This document shows positions 1 to 8,724 of a stretch of 64,000 nt of DNA, in pieces; the stretch's first letter is position 1, and every line of letters starts with the position of its first letter. The notes under the pieces were generated by a model. It had not been told where the DNA came from. It did no database searches and was given only the letters and a program-made list of their open reading frames with translations. The stretch lies in assembly GCF_000321415.2 (NCBI RefSeq), contig NC_019902.2, positions 2,976,001 through 3,040,000 of the forward strand, read 5' to 3'. A program made the translations under genes and the position numbers. This DNA is from Thioalkalivibrio nitratireducens DSM 14787. Its GTDB lineage: Bacteria; Pseudomonadota; Gammaproteobacteria; Ectothiorhodospirales; Ectothiorhodospiraceae.

Positions 1-3
1 GCG

Positions 4-1500
4 CTAGGCCGCCGGGGGAATCCCCTGCAGGCAGCGGCGCTCCGGCGGCACACCCAGCCGGTCGAGCACCGCGGCGGCGGCATCGACGAAGCGGCCGGGG
101 CCCGCGACGTAGTAATCGCGGCCGCTCGGGTCTTCCACGCGGGACAGGCTTCCCGCGATCAGCGCGGGCCAGGCCTCCCGGTCGCTGGCAGCGTTCACCC
201 GCACCGGCTTGTAGCGGAAGTTGTCGAGGGCGTCGTCCCAGGAACGGCAGAGATTGTCCTCGTAATGGCCGATTGCGCCGGTGGCCAGCCAGACCAGATC
301 CATCGCATCGGCGATGTCCAGCGCAATCACGTGCTCGATCAGGCTCTTGATCGGCGCGAACCCGGTGTCGCAGGCCAGGAAGACCAGTGGCCGCTCGACC
401 TCGTCCCCGATCACGAAATCCCCGTACGGCCCCTCGATTTCGACGCGCTCCCCCTTGCGCAGGCGTTCGAAGCAGTACACCGCGAACGCATCCTCGCGGT
501 CCTCCGCCACGTGCAGCACCAGGTTCCGGTCATCGCAGGGGCAGTTGGCCAGGGGCAACCGACCCTCTACCCGGCCCTCATCCAGGCGCACACGAACGTA
601 CTGCCCACCAAGGAAACGCAGGCGCCGGGTCCGCGGCGTCTGCACCCTCACCACCCGCACATGGGTCCCCTGATGTTCGACGTCGCGCACCATCGCCTCG
701 ATCGTCTGCAGCGGGATCTGGTCGGGACTGCGCGCGACCCCGACCTCGACCACCAGGTCGGTGACCGGTGCGACCGCGCACATCAGCGCATACCCCTGCG
801 CGCGCTCACTTTCGGGGATCACGTAGTCGTGCGGCCGCACTTCCCGGATCTCCCCGGACACGACCCGTGCCTTGCACTCCCCGCAGTTGCCGTTGCTGCA
901 GCCGTAGCTGATCGACAATCCAGCTCTTAGCGCGGCATCGAGCACCGTGTCCGAGCCCTCCACCAGGAACTCCTGGTGGTCGGGAAGCAGCCGCACCTGC
1001 GGTGCCATCACGCTCATCCAGTGACTCCGATCCGCGAGGGCGCTGCCCATCGCATCCGATTCCGCCAGCCCCTGGTGCAACGCGCTCTGCATCCAGAGCT
1101 TGATCTCCCGCGCGACCGCGCGTGTGTGCCCGTCACGATGTTTCTCCAGTTCCCGCAGACGGGATTCCAGTGCTTCGAACACGGCCGCGTAATGCTCGGC
1201 CTGCCGGCGGGCACGCGTCAACTTGTGACCCAGGATCGCCAGCCTTTCGGCAAGCACCTGCGGCTCGGGCAGGCTACGGCCGGCGACATCCCGGCCCAGC
1301 GCCGCGGCCTTGATCCGGTCGACGCGTTCGAGCGTTCGCTCGTCTTCCAGCCGGGTTCCGGGATACAGCGAGAGCAGGTCGTCGACCCGGACCGTGCCGT
1401 CGAAACTGGGCAGATCACCGCATTTGATGCGTGTCTGCAATTCACCCCGCGTCACCCCCGCCAATCGCGCCGCGCGGATCACCGAAAGCTGTTTTTCCAT
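4..1500 (-). CDS. [2Fe-2S] ferredoxin-domain flavin oxidoreductase
   Basis: A plant-type ferredoxin domain (CSNGNCGECKARV and a later LMCA supply the four cluster cysteines, about residues 200-245 of the 498-aa product) is followed by an FAD-binding beta-barrel and an NAD(P)-binding domain ending near LGVPPERRCLQ. The family moves electrons from NAD(P)H through FAD to the iron-sulfur cluster. The N-terminal 170 residues are unusual: an HTH/MerR-like opening (IRAARLAGVTRGELQTRI) and a helical, charged stretch that could be a partner-binding or coiled-coil region. I start at the ATG at 1500 because GGAG lies just upstream; an in-frame ATG at 1527 has no such site. Substrate is unknown. Confidence 0.85.
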   Translation of the reverse strand: MEKQLSVIRAARLAGVTRGELQTRIKCGDLPSFDGTVRVDDLLSLYPGTRLEDERTLERVDRIKAAALGRDVAGRSLPEPQVLAERLAILGHKLTRARRQAEHYAAVFEALESRLRELEKHRDGHTRAVAREIKLWMQSALHQGLAESDAMGSALADRSHWMSVMAPQVRLLPDHQEFLVEGSDTVLDAALRAGLSISYGCSNGNCGECKARVVSGEIREVRPHDYVIPESERAQGYALMCAVAPVTDLVVEVGVARSPDQIPLQTIEAMVRDVEHQGTHVRVVRVQTPRTRRLRFLGGQYVRVRLDEGRVEGRLPLANCPCDDRNLVLHVAEDREDAFAVYCFERLRKGERVEIEGPYGDFVIGDEVERPLVFLACDTGFAPIKSLIEHVIALDIADAMDLVWLATGAIGHYEDNLCRSWDDALDNFRYKPVRVNAASDREAWPALIAGSLSRVEDPSGRDYYVAGPGRFVDAAAAVLDRLGVPPERRCLQGIPPAA

Positions 1501-1644
1501 TCTTCTCCGCTTCCCAGGTCGCGGCATCGTCGATTCCGGCAGGACTCCGCCAATGAGGCGCCTTGCCGGGAGCTCGATTCGAAGCGTAGCACCTGGGTGC
1601 CGACGTCGCAGCGCAAGAACCTGATGGATACCCGCGTCCTCTCG

Positions 1645-1716
1645 CCAACCCTCCCCCGCAAGCGGGGGAGGGGGCTTTCATCGTCGGGGGTGGTGGGCGC
1701 GCACCATGGGAGTTAG
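1645..1716. repeat. dispersed repeat: hairpin plus family A unit
   Basis: A perfect 9-bp hairpin (CTCCCCCGC, AA, GCGGGGGAG, 1651-1670) is followed by a roughly 42-bp unit, CTTTCATCGTCGGGGGTGG through ACCATGGGAGTTAG (1675-1716). The same composite recurs at 34803-34870, and the second unit alone, in either orientation, near 34419, 34746, 36542 and 48540. Confidence 0.75.
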
Positions 1717-1776
1717 CGTGTCTGCACGCCCCGTTCACACCATAGGAACGACGATCGGCGGGGTTCCACGCCGATC

Positions 1777-1800
1777 AAAAAAAACCGCCCCGGAGGGCGG
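1777..1800 (-). terminator. Rho-independent terminator
   Basis: On the minus strand CCGCCC, loop TCCG, GGGCGG is followed directly by eight T residues (1784-1777), a textbook intrinsic terminator. No convincing protein gene ends here, so it most likely closes the candidate RNA that starts near 2036. A second 8-bp palindrome (GATCGGCG and CGCCGATC, 1753-1776) lies just beyond it. Confidence 0.75.
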
Positions 1801-2036
1801 CAAAGGCGCGATGGAGGAGAGTCGCGCACGCGCATGATCGGTCACGGCCGAGGTGCCTCCGCATCACCCCGCGAGGCCTGCCGTCGGCAGCCTCCTCAGC
1901 GGTGAATGCCTTCGGGTGGTCCAGATCCGCACCACCGCTGCGGCAATCATCCGCCCGGTCCTGACTGACGCAATCGCGCTGCGCATGCAGCAGTTCCACG
2001 ACGCCGTCAGGCCTAGACGAACCCATAAACAGCACA
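1777..2036 (-). ncRNA. candidate sigma54-dependent non-coding RNA
   Basis: The segment is bounded by a sigma54-like promoter (2047-2062) and a strong intrinsic terminator (1777-1800), predicting a transcript of about 260 nt. It contains internal complementary stretches (CTGACGGCGT with GCGTCAGTCAG) able to fold. A 57-codon frame from an ATG at 2037 exists but has no ribosome binding site and no recognisable product. It does not carry the hallmarks of 6S, tmRNA or RNase P RNA. The identification as a transcript is inference from the flanking signals. Confidence 0.4.
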
Positions 2037-2046
2037 TGAGAACTTA

Positions 2047-2062
2047 AGCATGATCTGTACCA
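2047..2062 (-). promoter_or_regulatory. sigma54 (-24/-12) promoter
   Basis: Minus-strand TGGTACAGATCATGCT matches the sigma54 consensus TGGCAC-N5-TTGC at both invariant dinucleotides (GG at -24, GC at -12) with correct spacing and two mismatches elsewhere. It lies about 275 bp beyond the stop codon of a sigma54-type activator gene transcribed in the same direction. Confidence 0.5.
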
Positions 2063-2170
2063 ACTGCGGGGTCTCGCGCCCGAAATCATGCAAAAACACG
2101 CATTAACAATACCTTACAAGAACAAACAAAAGATTGGAGGCAGCCGGATTGGCCCTCCCATCGGGAGCAC

Positions 2171-2230
2171 GGCTGCCACAAGTGGCAGCCATGGCAGCCA
2201 CCCTGGCAGACACTGGCAGACACTGGCAGA
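2171..2230. promoter_or_regulatory. palindrome and TGGCAG repeats, candidate activator-binding site
   Basis: GGCTGCCAC-AA-GTGGCAGCC (2171-2190) is a palindrome with perfect 9-bp arms. It is followed by further TGGCAG copies, including two abutting direct repeats CACTGGCAGA (2211-2220, 2221-2230). The palindrome is centred about 145 bp upstream of the predicted sigma54 start, a usual distance for an upstream activating sequence. That the neighbouring activator binds here is inference. Confidence 0.5.
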
Positions 2231-2337
2231 GGATCGGCAACCGCAATTACGGCACCCACACGATGCAAGTCGACCGCGCAGGCAGCCTCGGGCAGGGGAT
2301 GCGCTGGCCCACGTTCCGACAGGACGGCCTGACGACG

Positions 2338-3684
2338 TCAGTCCGACCCCTCGTGCTCCGGTGTACCGGCTTCCAGCCGCTGCAGCTTCCGGTACAGGGT
2401 CCGTTCCGATACGCCCAACTGCCGTGCCAGTTCCTGGCGATCGCCGGGATGTTGCGCAACGACACGCGCCAGGTACTGCCGTTCCAGTTCATCGAGCGGA
2501 ATCACCGTGTCGGCAGGCGGCACGGCCTCCCCCGCCGGCTGGAACTCGAGATCGACGATCAGGTCCGCGGGCTGGATCGAGTCCCCGTCGGCCAACAGGC
2601 TCGCGCGCTCGAGCACGTTGCGCAGTTCCCGGATGTTGCCGGGGAATCCCATGCCTTCCAGGGCCCTGAATGCGGCCGGCGTCAGGCGCTTGCCGCGCGC
2701 CGAGCGCAACCGGCTCATCAAGGCCTCGACCAGCAGCGGCAGATCCTCCCGCCGCTGCCGCAGGGACGGCAGCAGGATCGGAAACACGCCGATGCGGAAA
2801 TAGAGATCGAGCCGGAACATGTCCGAGGCCACCAGCGCCTTCAGATCCCGGTGCGTCGCACAGACCAGCCGGAAATCGGCCTCCTGCGGCACCGCGCTGC
2901 CCACCCGGCGAAAGCATCCCGTCTCAAGCAGGCGGAGCAGCTTGACCTGCATCGACAGGGGGATGTCGCCCACCTCGTCGAGGAACAGCGTGCCGCCGCG
3001 TGCGGCTTCGACCAGCCCGGTCTTCAGACTGGTCGCGCCGGTGAATGCACCCTTCTCATGACCGAACAACTCGCTCTCGAACAATGTCTCGGTGAGTCCC
3101 GCGCACTCCACCGGCACGAACGGTCCGTCGCGGCGCGCGCTGGATTCGTGGATCGCCTGGGCCACCATTTCCTTGCCCGTGCCGGTCTCACCGAGCAGCA
3201 GCACGGCCGCCTCGCTGGGTGCCGCCCGCTGGATCATTTCCAGCATCCTCCGGAAGGCCGGCGACCGGCCGACCATCCGCGAGGTGCTCGGCGTTGCACT
3301 CGCCACCAGGGTCTGGCGCATGATCTCCAGCACGTAGTGGATACTGCCATCGGCGCCGGGAACCGGGTGCGTCTCCACGTCTACGTGCTCCGCGCCGCGC
3401 GGCGTGTGGTGGATGTGCATTACCCGGCTCACGTCGTGCGACGCGAGAGTTGCGTGTAACGGGCAGCTTTCACCCGCCTGATCACAGGGTACTGCGTAGC
3501 CGTGCGAGACCTCGTAGCAGCGGCTGCGCTCGCTCAGCGGTGCGTCGCCGAACGCCCGCACGTAGGCCGGATTCGCGGCCAGGATGAAGTAGTCGAGATC
3601 CAGCAGCACCGCGGGATCCTGGTAGGCGTTGAGCAACGCCAGCGTTTCCGTGGGGATCTCGGGGCTGGCGGTGTTCTTCGTCAT
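2338..3684 (-). CDS. PAS-domain sigma54-dependent transcriptional activator
   Basis: The 448-aa protein has an N-terminal PAS-like sensor (about 15-125), a sigma54 AAA+ domain with Walker A GETGTGKE (165-172), the sigma54-contacting GAFTGA loop (212-217) and Walker [10 protein letters not shown], and a C-terminal Fis-type HTH ([20 protein letters not shown]). The PAS region holds a cysteine cluster C56, C67, C74 ([12 protein letters not shown]...SCPL) that could bind a metal, an Fe-S cluster or sense redox state. It has no receiver domain, so it is probably ligand- or redox-controlled and not driven by a histidine kinase. A palindrome lies just upstream of the start. The sigma54-like promoter downstream is a likely target. 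Confidence 0.9.
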   Translation of the reverse strand: MTKNTASPEIPTETLALLNAYQDPAVLLDLDYFILAANPAYVRAFGDAPLSERSRCYEVSHGYAVPCDQAGESCPLHATLASHDVSRVMHIHHTPRGAEHVDVETHPVPGADGSIHYVLEIMRQTLVASATPSTSRMVGRSPAFRRMLEMIQRAAPSEAAVLLLGETGTGKEMVAQAIHESSARRDGPFVPVECAGLTETLFESELFGHEKGAFTGATSLKTGLVEAARGGTLFLDEVGDIPLSMQVKLLRLLETGCFRRVGSAVPQEADFRLVCATHRDLKALVASDMFRLDLYFRIGVFPILLPSLRQRREDLPLLVEALMSRLRSARGKRLTPAAFRALEGMGFPGNIRELRNVLERASLLADGDSIQPADLIVDLEFQPAGEAVPPADTVIPLDELERQYLARVVAQHPGDRQELARQLGVSERTLYRKLQRLEAGTPEHEGSD

Positions 3685-3695
3685 GTCAGGTTGCC

Positions 3696-3709
3696 TGTCA
3701 ATTCTGACA
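3696..3709. promoter_or_regulatory. palindromic operator candidate
   Basis: TGTCAATTCTGACA is a perfect dyad of TGTCA/TGACA with a 4-nt centre, 12 bp upstream of the activator start codon and about 60 bp before the divergent RNA ligase gene. It could be an operator for either; the binding protein is unknown. Confidence 0.35.
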
Positions 3710-3768
3710 AGGGACAGGATAACAGGGTCGAACCTGCCACCGGCAGCGCGAGCGCATTACACTGGGGC

Positions 3769-4866
3769 ATGGACGGACCGACACTGGCAGACGCGATCGA
3801 CGCGGGGCGAGCCGAACGGCTGTGCTTCGAAGGGTTGGAGTATGCTCGGCTCACCGAGACGGTTGCGGGCTATCCGAGGGGAAGCGTGGTGTTGCCCGGC
3901 GGCGTGGTGATCCCCGGTTACCCGTCCATCGGACGGGTTCACTCGCTGTCCGCGGGACTGCGGGAACAGTTCGACGGCCCGTTCTGGGCAGAGGAGAAGA
4001 TCGACGGGTTCAATGTCCGGATCCTGCGTCACGAAGGCGCGGTGCTGGCCTTCAGCCGCGGCGGTTTCGTCTGCCCGTTCAGCACCGACCGCCTGCACGA
4101 TTTTATCGACCCGGCCCTGTTCGAGATCGAACCCGACCTAGTGCTGTGTGCCGAGATCGCCGGCCCGGAAAACCCGTATCTCGAGGGTTCACCTCCGTTC
4201 GTGACCGAGGACATCGCGCTGTACGTGTTCGACATGATGCGCCAGGGTCGGGGTAGCTTCCTGGGCCAGCAGGAAAAGATGGGCCTGATCGCGTCACATG
4301 GCCTGCCCCCGACGCGCACTTTCGGCCGTTTCGAACCCCATGATGTCGACCCGTTGCGGGATCTGATTTTCCAGCTCGATGCCGAAGGTGCGGAAGGGCT
4401 GGTGCTGAAGGGTGAATGGGGCGGGAAGCGGGCAAAGTATGTGACTGGCCGCTCCAACGTGACCGACATCCGCGTCTGCAGCGAGCAATTGCTCGACCTG
4501 CCGCCCGAATATTTCATCAACCGGCTGACACGCCTCGCAATATTCGTGACCGAGCATGGCCAGCAGGGCGATCCCGAACTCGAGCGCAGCCTCGGCCACG
4601 CCTTCCTGTCCGGGCTGGACCGGGCCGTCGAGCGCAGCCGATCGCGCGGCCGCGTGGATCACCGTTACCGGTGCCGGTTCCGGGAACGCCGCAACGCACT
4701 GCACTTCATGGACCACATGGCCGCTACCGGCGGGCATCGGGTCCGCATGGCCCCAGGCATGCCGGTGCAGCAGGACGGCTACTGGATCCTGGAATTCGAG
4801 CGCGTGTTCGACCGGATGACCGGCACGCTGGCCACCGCCCTTTCGGGTGCAGTGCAGTACGACTGA
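3769..4866 (+). CDS. ATP-dependent RNA ligase, Pab1020/Rnl3 family
   Basis: The 365-aa protein carries the nucleotidyltransferase motif KIDGFNVR (lysine 77, which takes the AMP), then CAEIAGPENPY, EGLVLKGE and a lysine-rich AKYV motif in the order of the covalent nucleotidyltransferases. Length and the helical C-terminal half fit the archaeal-type Rnl3 family, which seals or circularises RNA ends. I start at 3769, where GGGG precedes the ATG; the open frame extends upstream to 3502 through the divergent activator gene. It converges on the PIN-domain gene 20 bp downstream, a family known to co-occur with this ligase. The RNA substrate in bacteria is unknown. Confidence 0.88.
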   Translation: MDGPTLADAIDAGRAERLCFEGLEYARLTETVAGYPRGSVVLPGGVVIPGYPSIGRVHSLSAGLREQFDGPFWAEEKIDGFNVRILRHEGAVLAFSRGGFVCPFSTDRLHDFIDPALFEIEPDLVLCAEIAGPENPYLEGSPPFVTEDIALYVFDMMRQGRGSFLGQQEKMGLIASHGLPPTRTFGRFEPHDVDPLRDLIFQLDAEGAEGLVLKGEWGGKRAKYVTGRSNVTDIRVCSEQLLDLPPEYFINRLTRLAIFVTEHGQQGDPELERSLGHAFLSGLDRAVERSRSRGRVDHRYRCRFRERRNALHFMDHMAATGGHRVRMAPGMPVQQDGYWILEFERVFDRMTGTLATALSGAVQYD

Positions 4867-4885
4867 CCGGCGCCGGACGGTCCGG

Positions 4886-5491
4886 TCAGCCGGACGTCTT
4901 GGGAACCCCTCCGCCCTGAGATTCCGCTAGGTTCTCCATGACCCGGCGCAGGTAGTCGGCGGTGACCAGCTTGATGCCCATGCGGTTGCCGAGCTTGCGC
5001 ATGCCCTCGTCCGCGCTGGCCAGTTCGGCGTCGAGCTCCAGCGCCAGCAGCACTGCATCGACGTCTTCCCGGGAATCCACGAGTCCCTTGCGCATTGCCT
5101 CCCGGTACCGCTCGCGCAGCTGGGTGATGATCTCCGGGGGCATATCCGCGGCCGCGCCGGCGCGCTTGGTATGTTCCTCCGCGATGCGCAGACCGCGATC
5201 GATCCGGGTGCGAACCTCGTCGATGAACTCGTACAGGATGTCGCTGGGGATCGTCAGCGTGAAACGCCTGGGCGAGCGCACCCAGACGACCGTCTCGAAG
5301 TCGGCCGCGAGTTCAGCCAGATCGCGCATCGTCCGGAACTCGTCGTAGACCGACAGCGGCATGAAGAACTCGGCCGGGCAGCGCTGGGCGAGACGCAGGA
5401 AGGTGCGAAGGCCATCCCCGGGATCCTCGCCAAACTGCCCGAACACGTGCGGATTGGTGAAAACGCTGGTATCCAGAACGAAGCGACGCAT
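4886..5491 (-). CDS. RNA ligase partner protein, PIN-like domain
   Basis: The start at 5491 gives 201 aa opening MRRFVLDTSVFTNP, a PIN-type first strand with the catalytic aspartate. Further acidic positions follow in DVDAVLLALELDAELASADEG and a C-terminal LVTADYL, consistent with a metal-dependent RNase fold. It matches the 'RNA ligase partner' family that occurs in genomes with Pab1020-type ligases. Here it converges on that ligase. A role in making the ends the ligase seals is plausible but inferred. The frame upstream to 5605 lacks homology-like sequence. Confidence 0.82.
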   Translation of the reverse strand: MRRFVLDTSVFTNPHVFGQFGEDPGDGLRTFLRLAQRCPAEFFMPLSVYDEFRTMRDLAELAADFETVVWVRSPRRFTLTIPSDILYEFIDEVRTRIDRGLRIAEEHTKRAGAAADMPPEIITQLRERYREAMRKGLVDSREDVDAVLLALELDAELASADEGMRKLGNRMGIKLVTADYLRRVMENLAESQGGGVPKTSG

Positions 5492-5661
5492 CGATGCTCC
5501 CGGCCGGTGGCCTGCCCAACTCTCATCATCGGGGCGCCCGGCCAGACCCGTCAACCGGCTGCTGCAGCATCTTCGGAGGGAACGCGGTCGTTCCCGGCCC
5601 GGCAACCTCGCGCCACGAACGCGGTCTACCCTCCATCCAGACGATAACGGGAGCGACAGCA

Positions 5662-6267
5662 GTGCGCGGGATCGAACACATACCCTGGCTGTACGATGCG
5701 TTGATGAGCGTGATGGACGTCACCGGCTTCTCGCGCTGGCGGCGCAAGCTGGTTTTCGAGGCGCGCGGCCCGACGCTGGAGGTGGGCTGCGGTACTGGCC
5801 GCAACCTGCCGCACTATCCCACAGACACCGACCTGGTGGCCTTGGACCCCGACCTCGCGGCGCTGCGCCGTGCGCGTCGGCGTGCGCCGGGCACCCTGCT
5901 CGTGGCGGCGCGCGCCGAAGCGCTGCCCTTCCGGAGCGACCGCTTCGAAACCGTGGTCAGCGGCCTCGTTTTCTGCAGCGTGCAGAACCCGGATCGGGGA
6001 CTGGCCGAGATCCGGCGGGTGTTGGCCCCGGACGGGGAACTGCGCATGCTCGAGCACGTACGCCATCACCGTCCATCCCTAGCCCGGCTGCAGGACGGCA
6101 TCCAGCCCGCCTGGACCTGGATCACCGGCGGCTGCCACCCGAACCGGGATACCGAGGCGACGGTGGCGCGGGCGGGGTTCGCGATTGATCCCGTCGATCG
6201 CGTGGCACGGGGCGTGATGCGGCGCTTCTCCGCGCGGGCCGAGGGAGAATCCGGGCCGCGGATCTGA
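5662..6267 (+). CDS. class I SAM-dependent methyltransferase
   Basis: The 201-aa product opens VRGIEHIPWLYDAL. The SAM-binding motif I is LEVGCGTGRNLP, followed by LVALDPD (motif for the ribose), AEALPFRSDRFETVVS, and a motif corresponding to RRVLAPDGELRMLEHVR, as in the UbiE/MenG-like Methyltransf_11 group. I chose the GTG at 5662, which has GGGAG eight bases upstream and starts just where the family's first helix begins. The acceptor is unknown; phospholipid, quinone and small-molecule enzymes share this pattern. Confidence 0.8.
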   Translation: MRGIEHIPWLYDALMSVMDVTGFSRWRRKLVFEARGPTLEVGCGTGRNLPHYPTDTDLVALDPDLAALRRARRRAPGTLLVAARAEALPFRSDRFETVVSGLVFCSVQNPDRGLAEIRRVLAPDGELRMLEHVRHHRPSLARLQDGIQPAWTWITGGCHPNRDTEATVARAGFAIDPVDRVARGVMRRFSARAEGESGPRI

Positions 6268-6443
6268 CCGCAGGCCGGGGATCAGGCCCGACACTCTCCA
6301 GAAGGGAGCAAAGGCCGGTAACGGCCAGGCGCAATGCGGCTCTGTGGGGACGGATCGCCGGTGCCAGCGTCGGCCCGAGGGGGTGTCAGGGGGTGCCCGG
6401 GTCCGCCAGACGCTGTTTCTGCTCCTGGATGCGCTGCCAGGAA
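6268..6443. other. gap without a recognised gene
   Basis: Between the methyltransferase and the start of the IS66 remnant I see no coding sequence or clear terminator. Confidence 0.5.
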
Positions 6444-6568
6444 GTAAGCGTCCATTCGAGGACGTCTACCGGAGCGGTTCCTGGGAGGTTACCGTAAAGC
6501 GCCGGAGGGCCCGCCCCGGTGCCCGGCGACCGAGACGAGACGCCTCGTGTTGGTTTTGGATGCCGGGT

Positions 6569-7933
6569 CTACGCCGGTGGGGGTCGGTCGAGATCGGAAC
6601 GTAGTGGATCGTCGGCGAACAGGATCTTCCATCGTCGCGGGGTGAGGTCGATCACGTCGCGGGCCGGATGCTGGCTCACCCGCTGCAGGACATCGGTCAG
6701 ATAGACCGACGGGGAGATCCCTTGTAATCGGCAGGTTACGATCAGGCTCTGGATGATGCCGATCTGTTTCGCGCCCAGTTCGGTCCATGCGAACAGGAAA
6801 TTTTTCTTGCCCATGGGAATCGGGCGCAGCGTCCGTTCGATGTGATTCGGATCGATGGCGACATCGGGATCGTGGAGGAAGACCTGCAACGCCTCGATGC
6901 GACCGCGGGCATAGACCAGCGCCTTGCTCAGGGGGTTGCTCGGGGGGTTGCTCGGGGTCAGGTCCGGGCGATGGCATTGTTCGTCACACCAGCGCCAGAA
7001 GTCCTGGGCCTTCGGCAGGGTCTGCTCGGTGCGCAGGGCGAGCTTCTCGGCGCCTTCCAGGCCCCGGGCGCGGATTTCCTCTTCCACGGCGTAGAACGCC
7101 CGGATTTGCCGCAGCGCTTCTCCGGCGGCCTGCGGCTCGGCGTCCAGCGCGCGCTCGAAGTAGCGGCGCGTGTGCGCCCAGCACCCGGCATGGGTCACGG
7201 CCTGGACCAACTCGACAAAACGTTCATACGCCCCGTAGCCGTCACTTTGCAGCCCCCCGGTAAACTTGGCGCCGAGGATCTTCTCGACATTGTCGAAGTG
7301 GCGGTTGCTGGCATAGGGGAAGCAGATCTCGCCGTCCTCGCCGTAGACCGGCCAGAAGTAGGCGCTGCGCATCTTGCCCGGGGCACTGCGCCCGGCCTTG
7401 ATCGGGGTCTCGTCCACGGTCACTACCCGTCCCTGGCGGATGTGCTCGAGTTGCGCCTTGTAGATCGGCTCCAGCAGGCCGATGGCCCGCGCCGCGAGGG
7501 TACCCAGGGTCATCCGGCTCAACTGGATCCCGCTCTGCAGCAGGCGCTGGTGCTGGCGGTACAACGGCAGGTGGTAGAGAAACTTGTCGATCAGCATGCC
7601 TGCGAGGAAGCTGACATCGGCGACGCTGCGATCGTGCACGTTCGCCGGTGCCGGGGTCGTGATCAGTTGCTCGGTATCGCGGCGCTTGAGCACCGGGCGG
7701 TGGTACTCGAGGATCACGTAGCTGCCTGGGCACTGCGCCAGCCGGTAGCGCTTTTTGACCTCAAACTGCAGGCCTTCGAGCAACGCCTGGAAGCCGGTGC
7801 CGCTCAGCGCCACCACACCGGCACGCGCCCCCGGCTGCAGCGCGAACTGACCCTGCTCCAGCCGTTTGCTCCAGACACAGAAGCCGTCACCGTCGAAGTA
7901 CAGCACCTTCAGTTGCGTGCGCCGACGATTCAC
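6569..7933 (-). pseudogene. IS66 TnpB-TnpC fusion
   Basis: A single 454-aa frame opens with the last half of the IS66 Orf2/TnpB protein ([20 protein letters not shown] to LLEGLQF, about 1-55), then passes straight into TnpC from EVKKRYRL onward. The N-terminal zipper and zinc-finger part of TnpC, normally over 100 residues, is gone. The TnpC catalytic pattern is kept: VVTVDETPIKAG (first Asp), LQSDGYGAY (second Asp) and NHIERTLRPIPMGKKN (Glu). A short duplication gives SNPPSNPLSK. The fusion arose by an in-frame deletion joining the two genes and is probably non-functional, though the frame is open. Confidence 0.8.
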
Positions 7934-8064
7934 GAACAGGAACCCCGAACCATCCAGCGGATCGTGCCCAGGCGGTTGCGCACCAGTGCCGACAACCCAT
8001 CGAAGGACTTACGCATGTCGGTGGCCTGGGTGCACAACCACCAGCGGGTCGGCCGCGTCAGCAT
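7934..8064 (-). pseudogene. IS66 tnpB, 5' part
   Basis: From the ATG at 8064 the frame reads [22 protein letters not shown], the conserved TnpB opening, then loses the family pattern ([11 protein letters not shown]). The expected continuation [10 protein letters not shown] is in the next frame, at the start of the fusion. One frameshift near 7965 therefore breaks tnpB. Confidence 0.75.
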
Positions 8065-8199
8065 GGCTCCGTACGGTGGATGCGCAGCACCACGCCGCCT
8101 CCCAACTCGAGTTCGATCTTCCAGGCCGGCGTCCCCGGGGACCGTCGCGGTACGCGCCTCGGCAGCGGAACATCGGGAGCGACCGGCGATCCCACTGAC

Positions 8200-8715
8200 A
8201 TGGACACACCTCTGCTGATCATCGGCGCCCTGCTCGTTGCCACGCTGATCGCCTTCTTCACTGGAGTCCTGCCTTACCCGATCGGCTGGATCATCCTGAC
8301 CGTCGCCTTCATCGGGCGACTGATCGTGCTCATGTCCAGTGCCTTTGAGGCGATGGGCATGAGCCTGCCCGGTTCCTCCACCCAGGCGGCGGAGGATCCC
8401 GAGAAGATCGAGTCGGCGGCCCACTCGGCCGAGGTCCTGCTGGAGGCGATCCACGCCAACCGGCGCCCCCGCGACATCATGACCCGCGAGGCTTTCGAGA
8501 ACGCCCTCGCCGTGGTGATGGCGCTTGGTGGTTCCACCAACGCGGTGCTTCACCTGCTGGCCATCGCCCACTCCGCCCGGGTGCACCTGGACATCGACGA
8601 TGTCGAGCGGATTCGACGCAAGGTCCCCGTACTGTGTGACCTCAAGCCGTCCGGACAATACGTGACCACCCGGTTCCACGCGGTTGGCGGCACTCCCCAC
8701 GTGATGAAGATGTAG
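8200..8715 (+). pseudogene. chimera: short membrane segment joined to an IlvD fragment
   Basis: The first 44 codons from the ATG at 8200 encode a hydrophobic segment ([20 protein letters not shown] and a second [16 protein letters not shown]). The frame then continues as dihydroxy-acid dehydratase: [71 protein letters not shown]. This is only the middle of IlvD (about 130 of over 550 residues), without its N-terminal cluster region or C-terminal domain, so it cannot be active. It lies between an IS66 remnant and an integrase fragment and was probably assembled by recombination. The membrane piece is not assigned. Confidence 0.75.
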
Positions 8716-8724
8716 CGGCGCATG

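Larger units (their letters stand above)
6444..8170 (-). mobile_element. IS66-family remnant with internal deletion
   Basis: The element carries a TnpB-TnpC fusion frame, the start of TnpB in another frame, and the last residues of TnpA ([14 protein letters not shown], about 8070-8130). GTAAGCG at 6444-6450, beyond the transposase stop, resembles an IS66 terminal repeat and is taken as the left end. The right end is lost, because foreign sequence (an ilvD chimera) begins near 8170-8200, so the element cannot move by itself. Confidence 0.7.

Noticed and set aside
1775-2089. A 104-codon minus-strand protein gene
   Set aside because: The frame runs through the sigma54-like promoter and ends in the terminator; it has no ribosome site and no recognisable domain.
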